64,000 nt of DNA. Source: Macrostomum hystrix (Eukaryota; Platyhelminthes; Macrostomidae). Positions within the stretch are counted from its first letter, which is position 1; each line of letters starts with the position of its first letter. This document shows positions 11,942 through 24,062 of the stretch, in pieces. The translations under genes and the position numbers were made by a program. The stretch spans positions 14,006,001 through 14,070,000 of the forward strand of contig CATNEN010000038.1 of assembly GCA_950097015.1 (NCBI GenBank). The letters run 5' to 3'. Under the pieces are notes generated by a model. The model had not been told where the DNA came from. It was given only the letters and a program-made list of their open reading frames with translations, and did no database searches.

Positions 11942-13330
11942 CTATTGGCTAGCGGCTAGCAGCATTAATTGACTAGTTAATTAGTTAATCGACTGATTAA
12001 TAGCTGCACCTAGGGGGTCCCTCTCCACTCGCTCCGAGCAGTGTCCGGAGAGGGGCGACAATCGCGAATTGCCGAGGGGAGTCAGTAAGGAGAAGGACAG
12101 AGAAAGATTTAGGCCTAATGTGCCTGCTAATGAGTGCGACAAGCTCTGAGCGCTTGTTACTACGTCAAATAAACAGCAGCTCGAGCTACCCTGCCTTTGA
12201 CCATAGACATAACGATCATCTGACGGCAGCTATTTGAGGATGGCTTGCCCATGCTGAAGCTTTATCGAATAAAATATTTTGACTGGGCATAAAAAAACTG
12301 CCTACTTAAAGTAGCGGGTCTGATTAACTATCAAATGTAGAAACCTTTTCATAATCTTGAACTATAAAATCTATCTTTAATTACTTTAGCTCGTGGTATA
12401 ATACGACAACACTTAATCTTCTGGGTAAAATGTGAAGGTCATGGTCGCTTATGCAAAATAAAGTCGATAAAACCACAGATACTACAAGTAAATATCCTAG
12501 ATATGTCACTCTTTCATGCTCGCTCAAACTACTTTCTGGGAAGTAGTATAAAAGAATATTAAAATATTTCTTTATTCAATCAAGTAAGATGGACAAAAGA
12601 TACATTTAAACTGTCAAATGAACTTAAATATGTTGAAATATGCAGCAAACGGGCACATAAAGCACGTGTATTTATTAATTTATTGGAGTTCCAGAAGAAT
12701 GCTAAAGTTCTTCCGTACAAATCAAACTGTCATTTTACTTTTTGCGCAATACTTTAGCTTGTCGTCCATTAACAGTTATAACAAAGATTAACAGTCGCTA
12801 ACAGTTAGTCGTAAACAGAGCTGATACTACGCATTTGCAATAATTTGCATAAATTCGCAAGTAATTTATGCATCAACTACTGCCCAGAGAGTAGGCAACA
12901 AGAATTTTACATGGGGGAAGATCGTGAGTGACATATCTATTGTATTTAGTATCTGTGGATAAAACATGCGAAGGTTATGTTTATTTTAACTTGCCATTTT
13001 CCGTTCAAACTCTCAGATTGCGAGCTGCGACAGCAGGAAATCGCATAGTAATTGCAACATGCAAGAATTTAAGCAATTTTGCATTGCAAAGCCACTAGCC
13101 ACTAAGTCTTTCCTGTATGCTTTGCATTTCTGGCACTGTACTTTAAAATGTATTGCGATATATAGCAGTTATATGTATGCAAATGCATTGCTGCACATGC
13201 TTTAGTAAATAATCTTTTAAATTTAAACAGGCAAAAACCTAGTTAGCTAGATATTCTAAGAATCGGGTCATACGGGACCGAGCACTGAGCAGCATTTCAT
13301 TTCCCCTTAATTTCATGTTCATCACATAAT
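11942..13330. other. Upstream region of FAM78; otherwise AT-rich spacer
   Basis: 11942-12110 is moderately GC-rich and presumably holds the FAM78 promoter and 5' UTR, read leftward. No TATA box stands out. The rest is AT-rich with no recognised gene. Confidence 0.3.
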
Positions 13331-13334
13331 TCAC

Positions 13335-14010
13335 AACCTCAAACTTCGCAACCTCAAACTCGACAATCCCCCAAACTTCACAACCCCCAAACTCCACAAC
13401 CCCCAACCTTCACAACATCAAACTTCACAACCCCCAAACTCCACAACCCCCCAAACTTCACAACCTCAAACTTCACAACCCCCAAACTCCACAACCCTCA
13501 AACTTCACAACCCCCAACCTTCACAACATCAAACTTCACAACCCCCAAACTCCACAACCCCCAAACTTCACAACCCCCCAAACTTCACAACCCCCAAACT
13601 TCACAACCCCCAAACTCCACAACCCCCAAACTTCACAACCTCAAACTTCACAACCCCCAAACTCCACAACCCCCAAACTTCACAACCTCAAACTCCACAA
13701 CCCCCAAGCTTCACAACCTCAAACTTCACAACCCCCAAACTCCACAACCCCCAAACTTCACAACCTCAAACTCCACAACCCCCAAGCTTCACAACCTCAA
13801 ACTTCACCACCTCAAACTTCACAACCTCAAACTTCACAACCTCAAACTTCACAACCTCAAACTTCACAACCTCAAACTCCACAACCCCCAAACTTCACCA
13901 CCTCAAACTTCACCACCTCAAACTTCACAACCTCAAACTTCACCACCTCAAACTTCACCACCTCAAACTTCACAACCTCAAACTTCACCACCTCAAACTC
14001 CACAGCCCCT
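13335..14010. repeat. 15-16-bp CA-rich minisatellite
   Basis: Tandem units of CAAACTTCACAACC(C/T)C with CTTCAC/CTCCAC and AACCCCC/AACCTC variants. Sub-blocks are homogenised: mixed CCCC types up to 13800, then nearly pure CAAACTTCACAACCT to the end. The strand is almost G-free. Confidence 0.95.
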
Positions 14011-14274
14011 AACCCACAAAACTCACAAGCTTGACAAGTTTCGAACTGCATATTATGCGATAGGTTAGCTTTTCTGTTATCTCTGTATTTTGTCGCACCA
14101 TTAAATACTTCATAGTACTGAACTTTCGCTTCCCAAATTATGTGCACCATAGTTTCAAAGTTTGCCAGCACTGTGGCAACCTTTTAACTTCATTTCCACT
14201 AACTCTGGCAAGAGCCTTCAAATCTCCTAATTTTCAGTATTTATCTTAAAAAATAATAGTTCTTTGCACCTGAC

Positions 14275-14400
14275 TTAGTTAGCCCAGATCTGCTACGCAG
14301 CCGCAGCTGTTTAATTGTGCATCTGAGGGCTGCGTACGGCTGTTCTGTCCATGGATTCTGTTCTGTCACCTCAATTACCCTAGGTGAAGCTGGAACCCAT
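14275..14400 (-). repeat. SINE-like dispersed repeat, copy A
   Basis: Shares GCATCTGAGGGCTGCGTAC, GCTGTTCTGTCCATGGA and a CTCAATTACCC...GAAGCTGG end with a second copy at 41745-41890. Read on the minus strand it ends in CCCAGCTGTTAAATGGG, a tail motif common in invertebrate and lower-vertebrate SINEs as I recall them. Confidence 0.55.
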
Positions 14401-14959
14401 TTAACAGCTGGGAGAACTAAATTGCAAAACTAGCTCCAGTAGAGTCGGAATTAAATCAAAACAGAAATCGAGCTATCTCAGTAACTGAAGCATGAACTCT
14501 TAAAAGTACATGAAAGGCTATTGGAAGACAGGTTTAGCATATACGGCGAATTCGTTTAACAATAGGTCCGTCAGTTTATTCAAAGCAGCAACTTGACGAG
14601 AGTCGTGTAGGTAATTTGGAATCAGCCGTTGCAATCAGAATGCTGCACTTGCCAGCCTGGCTTGCGAAAACCAAGTAGATTTTTTATTTTGCATGAAGCT
14701 ACACAAGTTGCACACCTTTGCGCAGCTTTTACAAGTTACATCCCTAATTTTCAGATTTATTGACAGTTATTTAAGCGAGCACTTTCATATTTTCATATTA
14801 TAATTATAGTGGAAACTTGTCATCAGTAATCTACATAATCCAACAATTTTCTAATTCTAGGAATCCGAAAAGCAAGACTCTAAGATTATGCTTGATTCGG
14901 AAAATAATTGCTCGAGTCAAAAGTGAAAAATAGATAGAATAGAAAGAAGTCCAATAGAA

Positions 14960-15072
14960 AATGCTGGCACAGAATCACAGAATCACAGAATCACAGAATC
15001 ACACCCGGAGTTTGAGTGGACCCGCGACCCGGGCATTTTAAGGCCACGCGCTTAGCTAGAGGTAATTTATTC
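14960..15072 (-). repeat. tRNA-like SINE head with an 8-bp repeat tail
   Basis: On the minus strand TAGCTAAGCGCG fits a pol III box A (TRGCNNAGYNGG) with one mismatch. A degenerate box-B-like GGGTCGCGGGTCC follows about 30 bp later, and then about five copies of TGTGATTC, as a SINE tail would show. A functional tRNA is unlikely because the T-arm lacks TTCGA. Confidence 0.4.
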
Positions 15073-16070
15073 TAGGGTCGCGAATTCGCAATCGGGGCTT
15101 CCTTGGCCCAGGGCGGCCCGGTTTCGTGGGTAAAGCCAATGTACATATATAAGGAGTGTACATTCAATTGTACACTATTTTTCGACCCCTACAAAGACAA
15201 AGAGACGAGGCACTGTCCTGATAAGGAATCAAAGGACAAGCAGAGGTCAAACAGCATAACTTCACACGCAAGCAATTAAAGCAATCATAAAACCAGCCCG
15301 AGCCTGTTTTGTTTATTTATAGTTTTCTCTAAACTGTACTTACTTGGAGGACAATTAAAGGAACAAATAACCCATTAACTTGACGTTGATAGATTGCAAT
15401 TGTGTATATTTTTAGTTCGTATTCAAAGAGGTGAACTGAAAAATTGTCACTCACTGTCACGTGATATCTCCGTATGTTGGACTGAAATAAGAAGCGGGCC
15501 CGTGAACCCTAACCCGGCGCCCACCCCACTCCGCTCCCGGACCCTGGACAGGGCCTCAGTTTAAAGCTAAGAAAATTATTAGAAAGACCCCGTTCTGCCG
15601 CTTAGGCAGTGCGGCTCGCGTCACAATCGGTGTTGGTGCCGAGCTATGGGCCTGGTATGTGCGATAATAGCATGAAATTCAATTGGCATTAGCAATAGCG
15701 AATCTTTTTAATAAGCTCTGACGTTATCTTATCCAATACCGCAAGCCTGTTGTCTTAGAGATCTGAGACCACTGAGAAAGTCGTCAGCAAAGCAAACGAA
15801 TTGTCGGACGAAACCAGTTTGAAGAACCGGTCGAAACGTGTTTCCTACGTTTGCGAAATCCTTCAAGATTGACCAGTTAGCCAACAGCTTTTATACACCA
15901 GTTTGTCCCTATCGGCATATCGCTAATCTATTTTCTTCTCATTCGGCCGGCCGTTTAGGCGAGGCAAGTGGAATTTTCTCAATTTTGTTTGTTTGAACTT
16001 TTGGACCCTATGCAAGCCGAAGCAGCAAAACCGGAGCAGCTGGGGTGGGTGGGTCCCCTCAGCCGCTTTG
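15073..16070. other. Spacer upstream of the five-exon gene
   Basis: Mixed composition. No exon or repeat family supported. The GC-richer patch at 15480-15560 has no readable frame of note. Confidence 0.3.
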
Positions 16071-16074
16071 CTGC

Positions 16075-16083
16075 TATAAAAAG
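16075..16083 (+). promoter_or_regulatory. TATA box of the five-exon gene
   Basis: TATAAAAAG lies in a GC-rich context about 200 bp upstream of the ATG at 16273, so transcription would start near 16105-16110 with a 5' UTR of about 165 nt. Position and match fit a core promoter; no initiator motif was confirmed. Confidence 0.55.
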
Positions 16084-16272
16084 TGCCCCATATTTGTCAA
16101 CCTGCCCAAGTCTTTAGCTTGGAAATTTCCACGTAGACAATCGGAAAAATTTTCCCGCAACAAGTAGTCCGTAGTGAAAGGAATTTTTGTTGCAATCTGA
16201 TCAGTTCAGAAGGTGGCTTCGATACGATCAACAGAAACTTTCCACTCTGAAATCACTGTCAGACTGGTAGAC

Positions 16273-19200
16273 ATGCCGAGCAACTCATCGCCTACTGCTG
16301 AGAACAGCCAGCACGAAATTAACGCACTGGTGGCCGTCAAATGGATTAACTATCACCAGATCGAGGATAATCACGATGGTAAGGCCTTTACTAGGCTTTA
16401 CTACACTATCGTAATAGTGTATAAATCTGGGCAAAACTCAACCCTGTACCCTCAGTGGCCTTGTCGAGACCCAAACCAGTACCTTCAGTGGCCAAGGCGG
16501 TGGCCCAGTACCTTCAGTAGCCGAGGCAAGACCCAACCCAGTACCTTCGGTAGAAGAGCCAACCCAGTACCTTCAGTAGAAGAGCCAACCCAGTACCTTC
16601 AGTAGAAGAGCCAACCCAGTACCTTCAGTAGAAGACCCAACCCAGTACCTTCAGTAGAAGAGCCAACCCAGTACCTTCAGTAGAAGAGCCAACCCAGTAC
16701 CTTCAGTAGAAGACCCAACCCAGTACCTTCAGTAGAATACCCAATCCAGTACCTTCAGTAGAAGACCCAACCCAGTACCTTCAGTAGAAGAGCCAACCCA
16801 GTACCTTCAGTAGAAGAGCCAACCCAGTACCTTCGGTAGAAGAGCCAACCCAGTACCTTCAGTAGAAGAGCCAACCCAGTACCTTCAGTAGAAGAGCCAA
16901 CCCAGTACCTTCAGTAGAGGACCCAACCCAGTACCTTCAGTAGAAGACCCAACCCAGTACCTTCAGTAGAAGACCCAACCCAGTACCTTCAGTAGAAGAG
17001 CCAACCCAGTACCTTCAGTAGAAGAGCCAACCCAGTACCTTCAGTAGAAGACCCAACCCAGTACCTTCAGTAGAAGACCCAACCCAGTACCTTCAGTAGA
17101 AGACCCAACCCAGTACATTCAGTAGAAGACCCAACCCAGTACCTTCAGTAGAAGACCCAACCCAGTACCTTCAGTAGAAGACCCAACCTTCAGTAGAAGA
17201 GCCAACCCAGTACCCAGTACCTTCAGTAGAAGAGCCAACCCAGTACCTTCAGTAGAAGAGCCAACCCAGTACCTTCAGTAGAAGACCCAACCCAGTACCT
17301 TCAGTAGAAGACCCAACCCAGTACCTTCAGTAGAAGACCCAACCCAGTACCTTCAGTAGAAGACCCAACCCAGTACCTTCAGTAGAAGAGCCAACCCAGT
17401 ACCTTCAGTAGAAGACCCAACCCAGTACCTTCACTGGCCGTGGCATGCCACAGTTCAGCGAATCCACCGACGAATAAAATGCCTCATTCAACCGACAGAC
17501 AGCAAGATTCTAGTGTGCGGCAGTGGCAGCCAAATTCGCTGCCTCCTAGAGATGCTGGAGTCAATTGGCGAGGCCAGAACTATCAAGCGAGTCATTTGCG
17601 CTGCTAATCGCGAGGTGACTATTGTGATTCTATTTCTTTTTCTTTATGCCCTCTTTATGAGTCCTTCTTAACCCCATCTGGATCCTTCGTAATCCCATCT
17701 GAATCTTTCGTAATCCCATCTGGATCCTTCTTAATCCCATCTGAATCCTTCGTAATCCCATCTGGATCCTTCTTAATCCCATCTGAATCCTTCGTAATCC
17801 CATCTGAATCCTTCTTAATCCCATCTGGATCTTTCATAATCCCATCTCTATCCTTCTTAATCCCATCTGGATCCTTCGTAATCCCATCTGGATCTTTCGT
17901 AATCACATCTCTATCCTTCTTAATCCCATCTGGATCCTTCGTAATCCCATCTGAATCCTTCTTAATCCCATCTGTATCTTTCATAATCCCATCTCTATCC
18001 TTCTTAATCCCATCTGGATCCTTCGTAATCCCATCTGGATCTTTCGTAATCACATCTCTATCCTTCTTAATCCCATCTGGATCCTTCGTAATCCCATCTG
18101 AATCCTTCTTAATCCCATCTGGATCCTTCGTAATCCCATCTGAATCCTTCTTAATCCCATCTGGATCCTTCGTAATCCCATCTGAATCCTTCTTAATCCC
18201 ATCTGGATCCTTCGTAATCCCATCTGAATCCTTCTTAATCCCATCTGAATCCTTCTTAATCCCATCTGAATCCTTCTTAATCCCATCTGGATCCTTCTTA
18301 ATCCCATCTGAATCCTTCTTAATATGTATAACATAAATAAAGGCAACCTGTAGTAAAGATGTAAAATTTTCAGCTCACCACTCTGACTGAGTCAAAGTTC
18401 TGGACCAATTTCGGCTGCAAAATAGTCTCCTGGCGAGAGGAAGGTAAACAAACAGATTCTCGGATATTTCATAAAGCCATCTGAGTAAACTTTGCTCAAA
18501 GAATTTATGCTTTTTTTAAATTGCCAGAAAGATTTAGATAGCTTCTTGTGAGATTAGATTATTACTGCTTCAATAGGATTATCACTGCTTCAATAGAATT
18601 ATCACTGCTTCAATAGGATTATCACTGCTCCAATAGGATTATCACTGCTTCAATAGGATTATCACTGCTTCAATAGGATTATGACTGCTTCAATAGGATT
18701 ATCACTGCTTCAATAGGATTATGACTGCTTCAATAGGATTATGACTGCTTCAATAGGATTATCACTACTTCAATAGGATTATGACTGCTTCAATAGGATT
18801 ATGACTGCTTCAATAGGATTATCACTGCTTCAATAGGATTATGACTGCTTCAATATGATTAAGACTGCTTCAATAGGATTATCACTGCTTCAATAGGATT
18901 ATGATTGCTTCAATAGGATTATGACTGCTTCAATAGGATTATCACTGCTTCAATAGGATTGTGACTGCTTCAATAGGATTATCACTGCTTCAATAGGATT
19001 ATCACTGCTTCAATAGGATTATGATTGCTTCAATAGGATTATGACTGCTTCAATAGGATTATCACTGCTTCAATAGGATTATGACTGCTTCAATAGGATT
19101 ATCACTGCTTCAATAGGATTATCACTGCTTCAATAGGATTATGACTGCTTCAATAGGATTATCACTGCTTCAATAGGATTGTGACTGCTTCAATAGGATT

Positions 19201-20062
19201 ATCACTGCTTCAATAGGATTATCACTGCTTCAATAGGATTGTGACTGCTTCAATAGGATTATCACTGCTTCAATAGGATTATGACTGCTTCAATAGGATT
19301 ATCACTGCTTCAATAGGATTGTGACTGCTTCAATAGGATTATGACTGCTTCAATAGGATTATCACTGCTTCAATAGGATTGTGACTGCTTCAATAGGATT
19401 GTGACTGCTTCAATAGGATTATCACTGCTTCAATAGGATTGTGACTGCTTCAATAGGATTGTGACTGCTTCAATAGGATTATGACTGCTTCAATCTCTAG
19501 ATTTCTACAACCCCTTTCCACTCTGCTATCCTGGCAGAATACGAGGAGGACATTGTTCGCAGAACACGCCTAGCCGCTAAGCAGAAGCCAATCGCTGCCG
19601 TTCTAGATTTCGAACCGACACTGCGACGCTTGCACCGCCAATTTTACCTGGTTGCCGAGGTGAGAAAAAATATGCAATAACTTTCAAGGCTACGTGTAAA
19701 CAGAATATTTCGATTCGAAAACCTGCTTTTCTCCTGCAAAGCAGATTTATTTTCAACTACACTACTACAAGTAGTCATAATGAGCATTGTTAAAAAACCC
19801 GCGATTCAACCTGACCCCTTGGCAGTGCGGCCGGGTTCTGCTCTACCAGAAGCGTCAGGCCCGCTGGGATGAGATCTGCGCTCCGCTGCTACCGGCGCTG
19901 GCCAATCGCGGCGTACAGGTTGAAAATCTGGAAGACGATTGTCGCTACCTGATGCCAGCTGAGCATCAGCGCGACTGCGATGGGTCCGACGCTTCGTCTA
20001 TTGAAGATCTGGCTTATTCGTCATCAGTGTCTTCCAATGGCGGCCTGGACTGTGACAGATAA
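16273..20062 (+). CDS. Unrecognised 231-residue protein with a possible degenerate NAD(P)-binding Rossmann fold (5 exons)
   Basis: Exons: 16273-16378, 17454-17614, 18374-18443, 19538-19659, 19826-20062. All four junctions have GT-AG ends and keep frame (phases 1, 0, 1, 0). The ATG at 16273 is preferred over an upstream in-frame GTG because it lies well placed below a TATA box. Residues 54-62 (ILVCGSGSQ) look like a beta strand running into a glycine loop. The pattern that follows (RVICAANRE at 81-89, FGCKIVSWREE at 102-112, AAVLDFEPTLRRLHRQFYLV and CGRVLLYQ to about 161) parallels the cofactor half of MDR reductases and of the fatty-acid-synthase enoyl-reductase domain. This is a pattern match by eye, and no catalytic zinc residues are seen. 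The C-terminal 60 residues are acidic and Ser-rich. AATAAA occurs near 20303. Introns 1-3 each hold a different minisatellite; intron 4 holds none. Confidence 0.7.
16440..17440. repeat. 26-bp minisatellite in intron 1
   Basis: About 38 copies of a 26-bp unit (CCCAGTACCTTCAGTAGAAG then ACCCAA or AGCCAA). The edge copies are the most diverged. The unit contains the acceptor-like string TACCTTCAG|T. It fills most of the intron 16379-17453. Confidence 0.96.
17660..18325. repeat. 21-bp minisatellite in intron 2
   Basis: About 31 copies of a 21-bp unit (CCCATCTGGATCCTTCGTAAT with GAATCC and TTCTTAAT variants). It fills intron 17615-18373. Its sense strand is nearly free of AG dinucleotides. Confidence 0.96.
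18561..19494. repeat. 20-bp minisatellite in intron 3
   Basis: About 46 copies of a very uniform 20-bp unit (GGATTATCACTGCTTCAATA) in which ATCAC, ATGAC and GTGAC variants interchange. It fills intron 18444-19537. Confidence 0.97.
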
Positions 20063-20436
20063 AGCAGAGAGCATTAGAAGCATTCTGTTCTGAGCAATAA
20101 CAGGCGGTGCTACTGGACTGAAAATACTGGTTTCATTTCACACATGCTAGCATTTTTTCATTAGCTTGGCACATTTGTACTTTTAATTATGAAAGCCTAT
20201 TAGATTTCTTTGATTCGCTTAACAGTGTACAGTTACTTTAGGTCTAGCACCGAAAATGTACAGTTATTTTCCATGATTTGAAATACTAACAACATGATTT
20301 GATAATAAAGTTCTGTCTATAATATGTAGGCATCTACTTAATGTAAAAAATTCTTACTTTGTCATGAGCATAAAATTTTCTTAAAACACATGTTCGTCTT
20401 CTCGAACAACTTTTTTATCTCTTTGACAGCCTTACA
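20063..20436. other. 3' UTR and spacer
   Basis: AT-rich. AATAAA at about 20303 (within GATAATAAAG) is a plausible poly(A) signal 240 bp after the stop. Nothing else recognised. Confidence 0.4.
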
Positions 20437-21515
20437 GTTATAACTCTCTAACAGTTATCAACTGTCTAACAGTTACCAATTGTCTAACAGTTACCAACTG
20501 TCTAACAGTTACCAACTGTCTAACAGTTACCAACTGTCTAACAGTTACCAACTGTCTAACAGTTACCAACTGTCTAACAGTTACCAACTGTCTAACAGTT
20601 ACCAACTGTCTAACAGTTACCAACTGTCTAACAGTTACCAACTGTCTAACAGTTACCAATTGTCTAACAGTTACCAATTGTCTAACAGTTACCAACTGTC
20701 TAACAGTTACCAACTGGCTAACAGTTACCAACTGGCTAACAGTTACCAACTGTCTAACAGTTACTAATTGTCTAACAGTTACCAACTGTCTAACAGTTAC
20801 CAATTGTCTAACAGTTACCAACTGTCTAACAGTTACCAACTGTCTAACAGTTACCAACTGTCTAACAGTTACCAACTGTCTAACAGTTACCAACTGTCTA
20901 ACAGTTACCAACTGTCTAACAGTTACCAACTGTCTAACAGTTACCAACTGTCTAACAGTTACCAACTGTCTAACAGTTACCAACTGTCTAACAGTTACCA
21001 ACTGTCTAACAGTTACCAACTGTCTAACAGTTACCAATTGTCTAACAGTTACCAATTGTCTAACAGTTACCAACTGTCTAACAGTTATCAACTGTCTAAC
21101 AGTTACCAACTGTCTAACAGTTACCAATTGTCTAACAGTTACCAACTGTCTAACAGTTACCAATTGTCTAACAGTTACCAACTGTCTAACAGTTACCAAC
21201 TGTCTAATAGTTACCAATTGTCTAACAGTTATCAACTGTCTAACAGTTACCAACTGTCTAACAGTTATCAACTGTCTAACAGTTACCAACTGTCTAACAG
21301 TTACCAATTGTCTAACAGGTATCAATTGTCTAACAGTTACCAACTGTCTAACAGTTACCAACTGTCTAACAGTTACCAATTGTCTAACAGTTACCAATTG
21401 TCTAACAGTTACCAATTGTCTAACAGTTACCAACTGTCTAACAGTTACCAACTGTCTAACAGTTACCAACTGTCTAACAGTTATCAACTGTCTAACAGTT
21501 ATCAACTGTCGAACA
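20437..21515. repeat. 18-bp minisatellite rich in MYB-type sites
   Basis: About 60 copies of AACTGTCTAACAGTTACC. Within each unit AACTGT and ACAGTT are inverted copies of each other. CAACTG on one strand and TAACTG on the other both fit the MYB core YAAC(T/G)G. A C/T change (AACTG to AATTG) in some units removes one site. Both strands read open because 18 is a multiple of three (six-residue repeats), but this is not a gene. Confidence 0.97.
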
Positions 21516-21681
21516 GTGAACACAACGGCTTAAATAACAAAAGTAACTTTCAAAGGCAAACGGATGTTATTCTCTATATAACCATTGTGAAAAAACTCCT
21601 GCATTGTTTATAACTAAAACAGGAAATTTATTTTATAAAAAACTGCATATCCAAAGGACACTGCAGAATCATCAAATAAAA

Positions 21682-21685
21682 AGGA
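21682..21685. repeat. Left target-site duplication of the LTR element (AGGA)
   Basis: AGGA just before the TG of the 5' LTR matches AGGA at 34745-34748 just after the CA of the 3' LTR. Confidence 0.6.
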
Positions 21686-22288
21686 TGATGTGGAGTGTAC
21701 TTCGGAATCGAGTGGGGTTGTGAGCCAGCCAAATTTTTCCATTTTTAGCAAGTTAATAATCGCGACCCACATAGCAGCTGGCCGCAGAACACCATCATTA
21801 ATCTTAGGGCCAGACTTGGGGCGGAGGTGAATTAAGTAGCCGCCGATTCCCTTTGTCTCGGATCTGTCTAGTCCCCTGTAGGAGTGACTGATCGCGGAAA
21901 TAGCAATACTGTATGGACTAGTTTAGGTTATAATTCCCCTCCAAACCGCGATCAGATTGTCGGGATCACTCATGCGTTTAGAGTGAGCTTTAATTCTTCA
22001 TGTCCCTCTTCTTTACTGTAACCCGAGCCGAAGCTCGATTATGACCTTTCCCCCTTTAGATACATGTAACGACACTATAGGCAGGTCGGCGCCTGCGCTT
22101 CCCATATCCCGGCGGGATCACAATCATTGGCCGACTGCCGGCAGACGCTCCTAGTGGGGCATCTGGCGATTCTCGCCGCCGCTTTAGTGGGCAATTGGGG
22201 TGGCATTATGCCGACCCGATTCCTCGCTGACAGGCCGGCGAGCATGTGGGTTATTTTGATGAATGCGGGGTTGGCGGAGCTGCAGGAC

Positions 22289-22296
22289 TATTTAAG
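22289..22296 (+). promoter_or_regulatory. LTR TATA-like box
   Basis: TATTTAAG lies in a GC-rich context 480 bp upstream of the LTR poly(A) signal. The order TATA then AATAAA within the LTR fits a U3-R-U5 layout. Confidence 0.5.
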
Positions 22297-22766
22297 AGAG
22301 CGCGCTGCGCTGCCCCTAGGACAACCTTTTTCTTTACCTTCCTTTTTCCTCTTTCCGGGAGCCTTTCCCGGCGACTTCCCTGCTCACCTTTTTCCCTTGT
22401 CCGGTCCCGGAACTCGGTCCGTGGACTCTCCCCCGTCTAGGCTAGCACCTAGTCCCTGAGCCTAAGGCTCCAGATCGTAGCAGCAGGCAACTACCTGCTA
22501 GTGCCCTTAAGCGCAAGCCACCTCCTTAGGTGCGCTCCAAATTGAGCCTTGAGCTCCCTGCAGTCTGGCCCCTTGCCAACTGTACTTAGCAATTCCCCAC
22601 CTTTCTCCCGTTCATTTGCATTCCCCGCGAGATCGACGGCCTGCAGCCTGTCAACCAGCGTATTCAGATAAGTAACCCGCGCAGCGGACTTTTATCGTTA
22701 TCCCTAAGGGATTTATTACCTAGCTAGTGGGCAATCGGGGCGAGGGCAGAGATTTGTTTTTAGCCT

Positions 22767-22772
22767 AATAAA
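22767..22772 (+). terminator. LTR poly(A) signal AATAAA
   Basis: AATAAA within CCTAATAAACTATT. The equivalent in the 3' LTR is at 33469-33474 and would end the genomic transcript. Confidence 0.5.
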
Positions 22773-24043
22773 CTATTATTCATCTTAGTCGCCAATCATT
22801 TAACTATTAGGCAATTTAGTAACAATTTAAATCACTTTCTATCATGCTGTTATTTCCCCTTTATTTTCTCATTAGACAGCCCTCAATCATGAGTGGCTAA
22901 TTCACTAGGGGAATGGGCTCTGGCGAGGCCGAGCTGAAAGCTGCGGCAAGAAGGCTACTGTGAGCGCGCATGAGAGTAATATGGAGCTAGGGATTTGCGA
23001 GCTAAATGCGGGATGTAGCGTGTGCATTTCTGCCTACGAGGTGGGGGATTCCTTGGCCGGCTTTCCTCACTCTCTCGGCGGGTTCCAGTGTATGCGTCAA
23101 GTTCCTTTGCCAATTTGAATTCTCCCTCTTTTCCCCGCCTTTCGCAACCGCGGCCATGGGAGCGAGAGGCGTGATCTAATAATTTCCTGCTTGCATAATC
23201 ACTCAGCCAGTGTTCAGCTTAATCTCTCCTGCCTCTGTTCTCCTCAACTCACACAGAATCGGCTTGCTAGTTATCTAATGAGTAGGCTGCAGTCTAATGT
23301 ACGGAATGTGTCTAATGTCTCATGAGTAGGATCCTGGCTATGGATTTCTCATTCGGGTTCGGAGTACCACCTTTCTAGACCACTGTAGCGCAGTTTCAGG
23401 AATCCCCTTGTGAGGCGTGACTCGATCCATTCTGGGGTTCTCGCCCTAGTCTAAAACGGAAGTTACAGAATGCTCTATTTTTCGGCTTGTCTAAGATCTG
23501 TGTGACAAACTGGGAGCTGCGAGCTCCGGGGACCCAAGTTCCCAAATGTCTGCGGTGGCAACGTAGGCGCATTGGGTGGTGGCGCTACCTTCGATCATTA
23601 TCCGCTTTGCCGATAGCCTTTCCGCATTTCTAAGACAAGAGCCTAGGCCGAGTCGACCACTGCTACCAAAGTTAGGAGTCAGTTACGAACATGCTACTGA
23701 TGACAGTAGGCTATCTAGCCCTGTCCTATTCGCTTGCGGGTAGTCCGACATCTATTTAGACTTTTAGCCGGTTTCGAGCACTGCTTGGGGTGGGCACGGC
23801 AGTCATGCCTGTGGCCTATGGGTTGGGTGGGACTGGCCAGCCTGAGGCCAATAGGACCACTCACTTGCATCCTTTGTACCGCCTCATCTCTCCCTTCATC
23901 TCTCCCTTCATCCCTCCCTTCGTCATCCCTCTCTGCGACAACTCGCGGCAGCAGCGATCGACCTCCGACTCTATCGTCGTTTCCCACACTCCTATCTTTC
24001 ATGAGGGCGGTCATCGGCTAGCAAAAGACCCGCACTATTTCAA

Positions 24044-24062
24044 TGGTGGCAGCGGTGGGATT
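24044..24062 (+). other. Primer-binding site complementary to tRNA-Leu
   Basis: TGGTGGCAGCGGTGGGATT begins one base after the 5' LTR. It is the complement of a 3' end AATCCCACCGCTGCCA plus CCA, which matches the acceptor and T-arm end of animal tRNA-Leu (AAG type) as I remember it. All 19 bases pair. Confidence 0.8.

Larger units (their letters stand above)
21686..24042 (+). repeat. 5' LTR (TG...CA, 2357 bp)
   Basis: Begins TGATGTGGAGTG and ends CACTATTTCA. It holds TATTTAAG at 22289 and AATAAA at 22767-22772, giving a probable R region from about 22320 to 22790. Short ORFs inside it recur unchanged in the 3' LTR and look like chance reading frames. Confidence 0.93.

Noticed and set aside
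18561-19494. CRISPR array
   Set aside because: The 20-bp units are contiguous with no spacers, and the DNA is eukaryotic and intronic.
20438-21613. 361-codon minus and 281-codon plus ORFs with six-residue repeats
   Set aside because: Both come from the 18-bp array; neither has unique sequence or splice context.
22127-22459. 110-codon ORF in the LTRs
   Set aside because: It starts at TTG, spans the presumed promoter and R region, and shows no domain.
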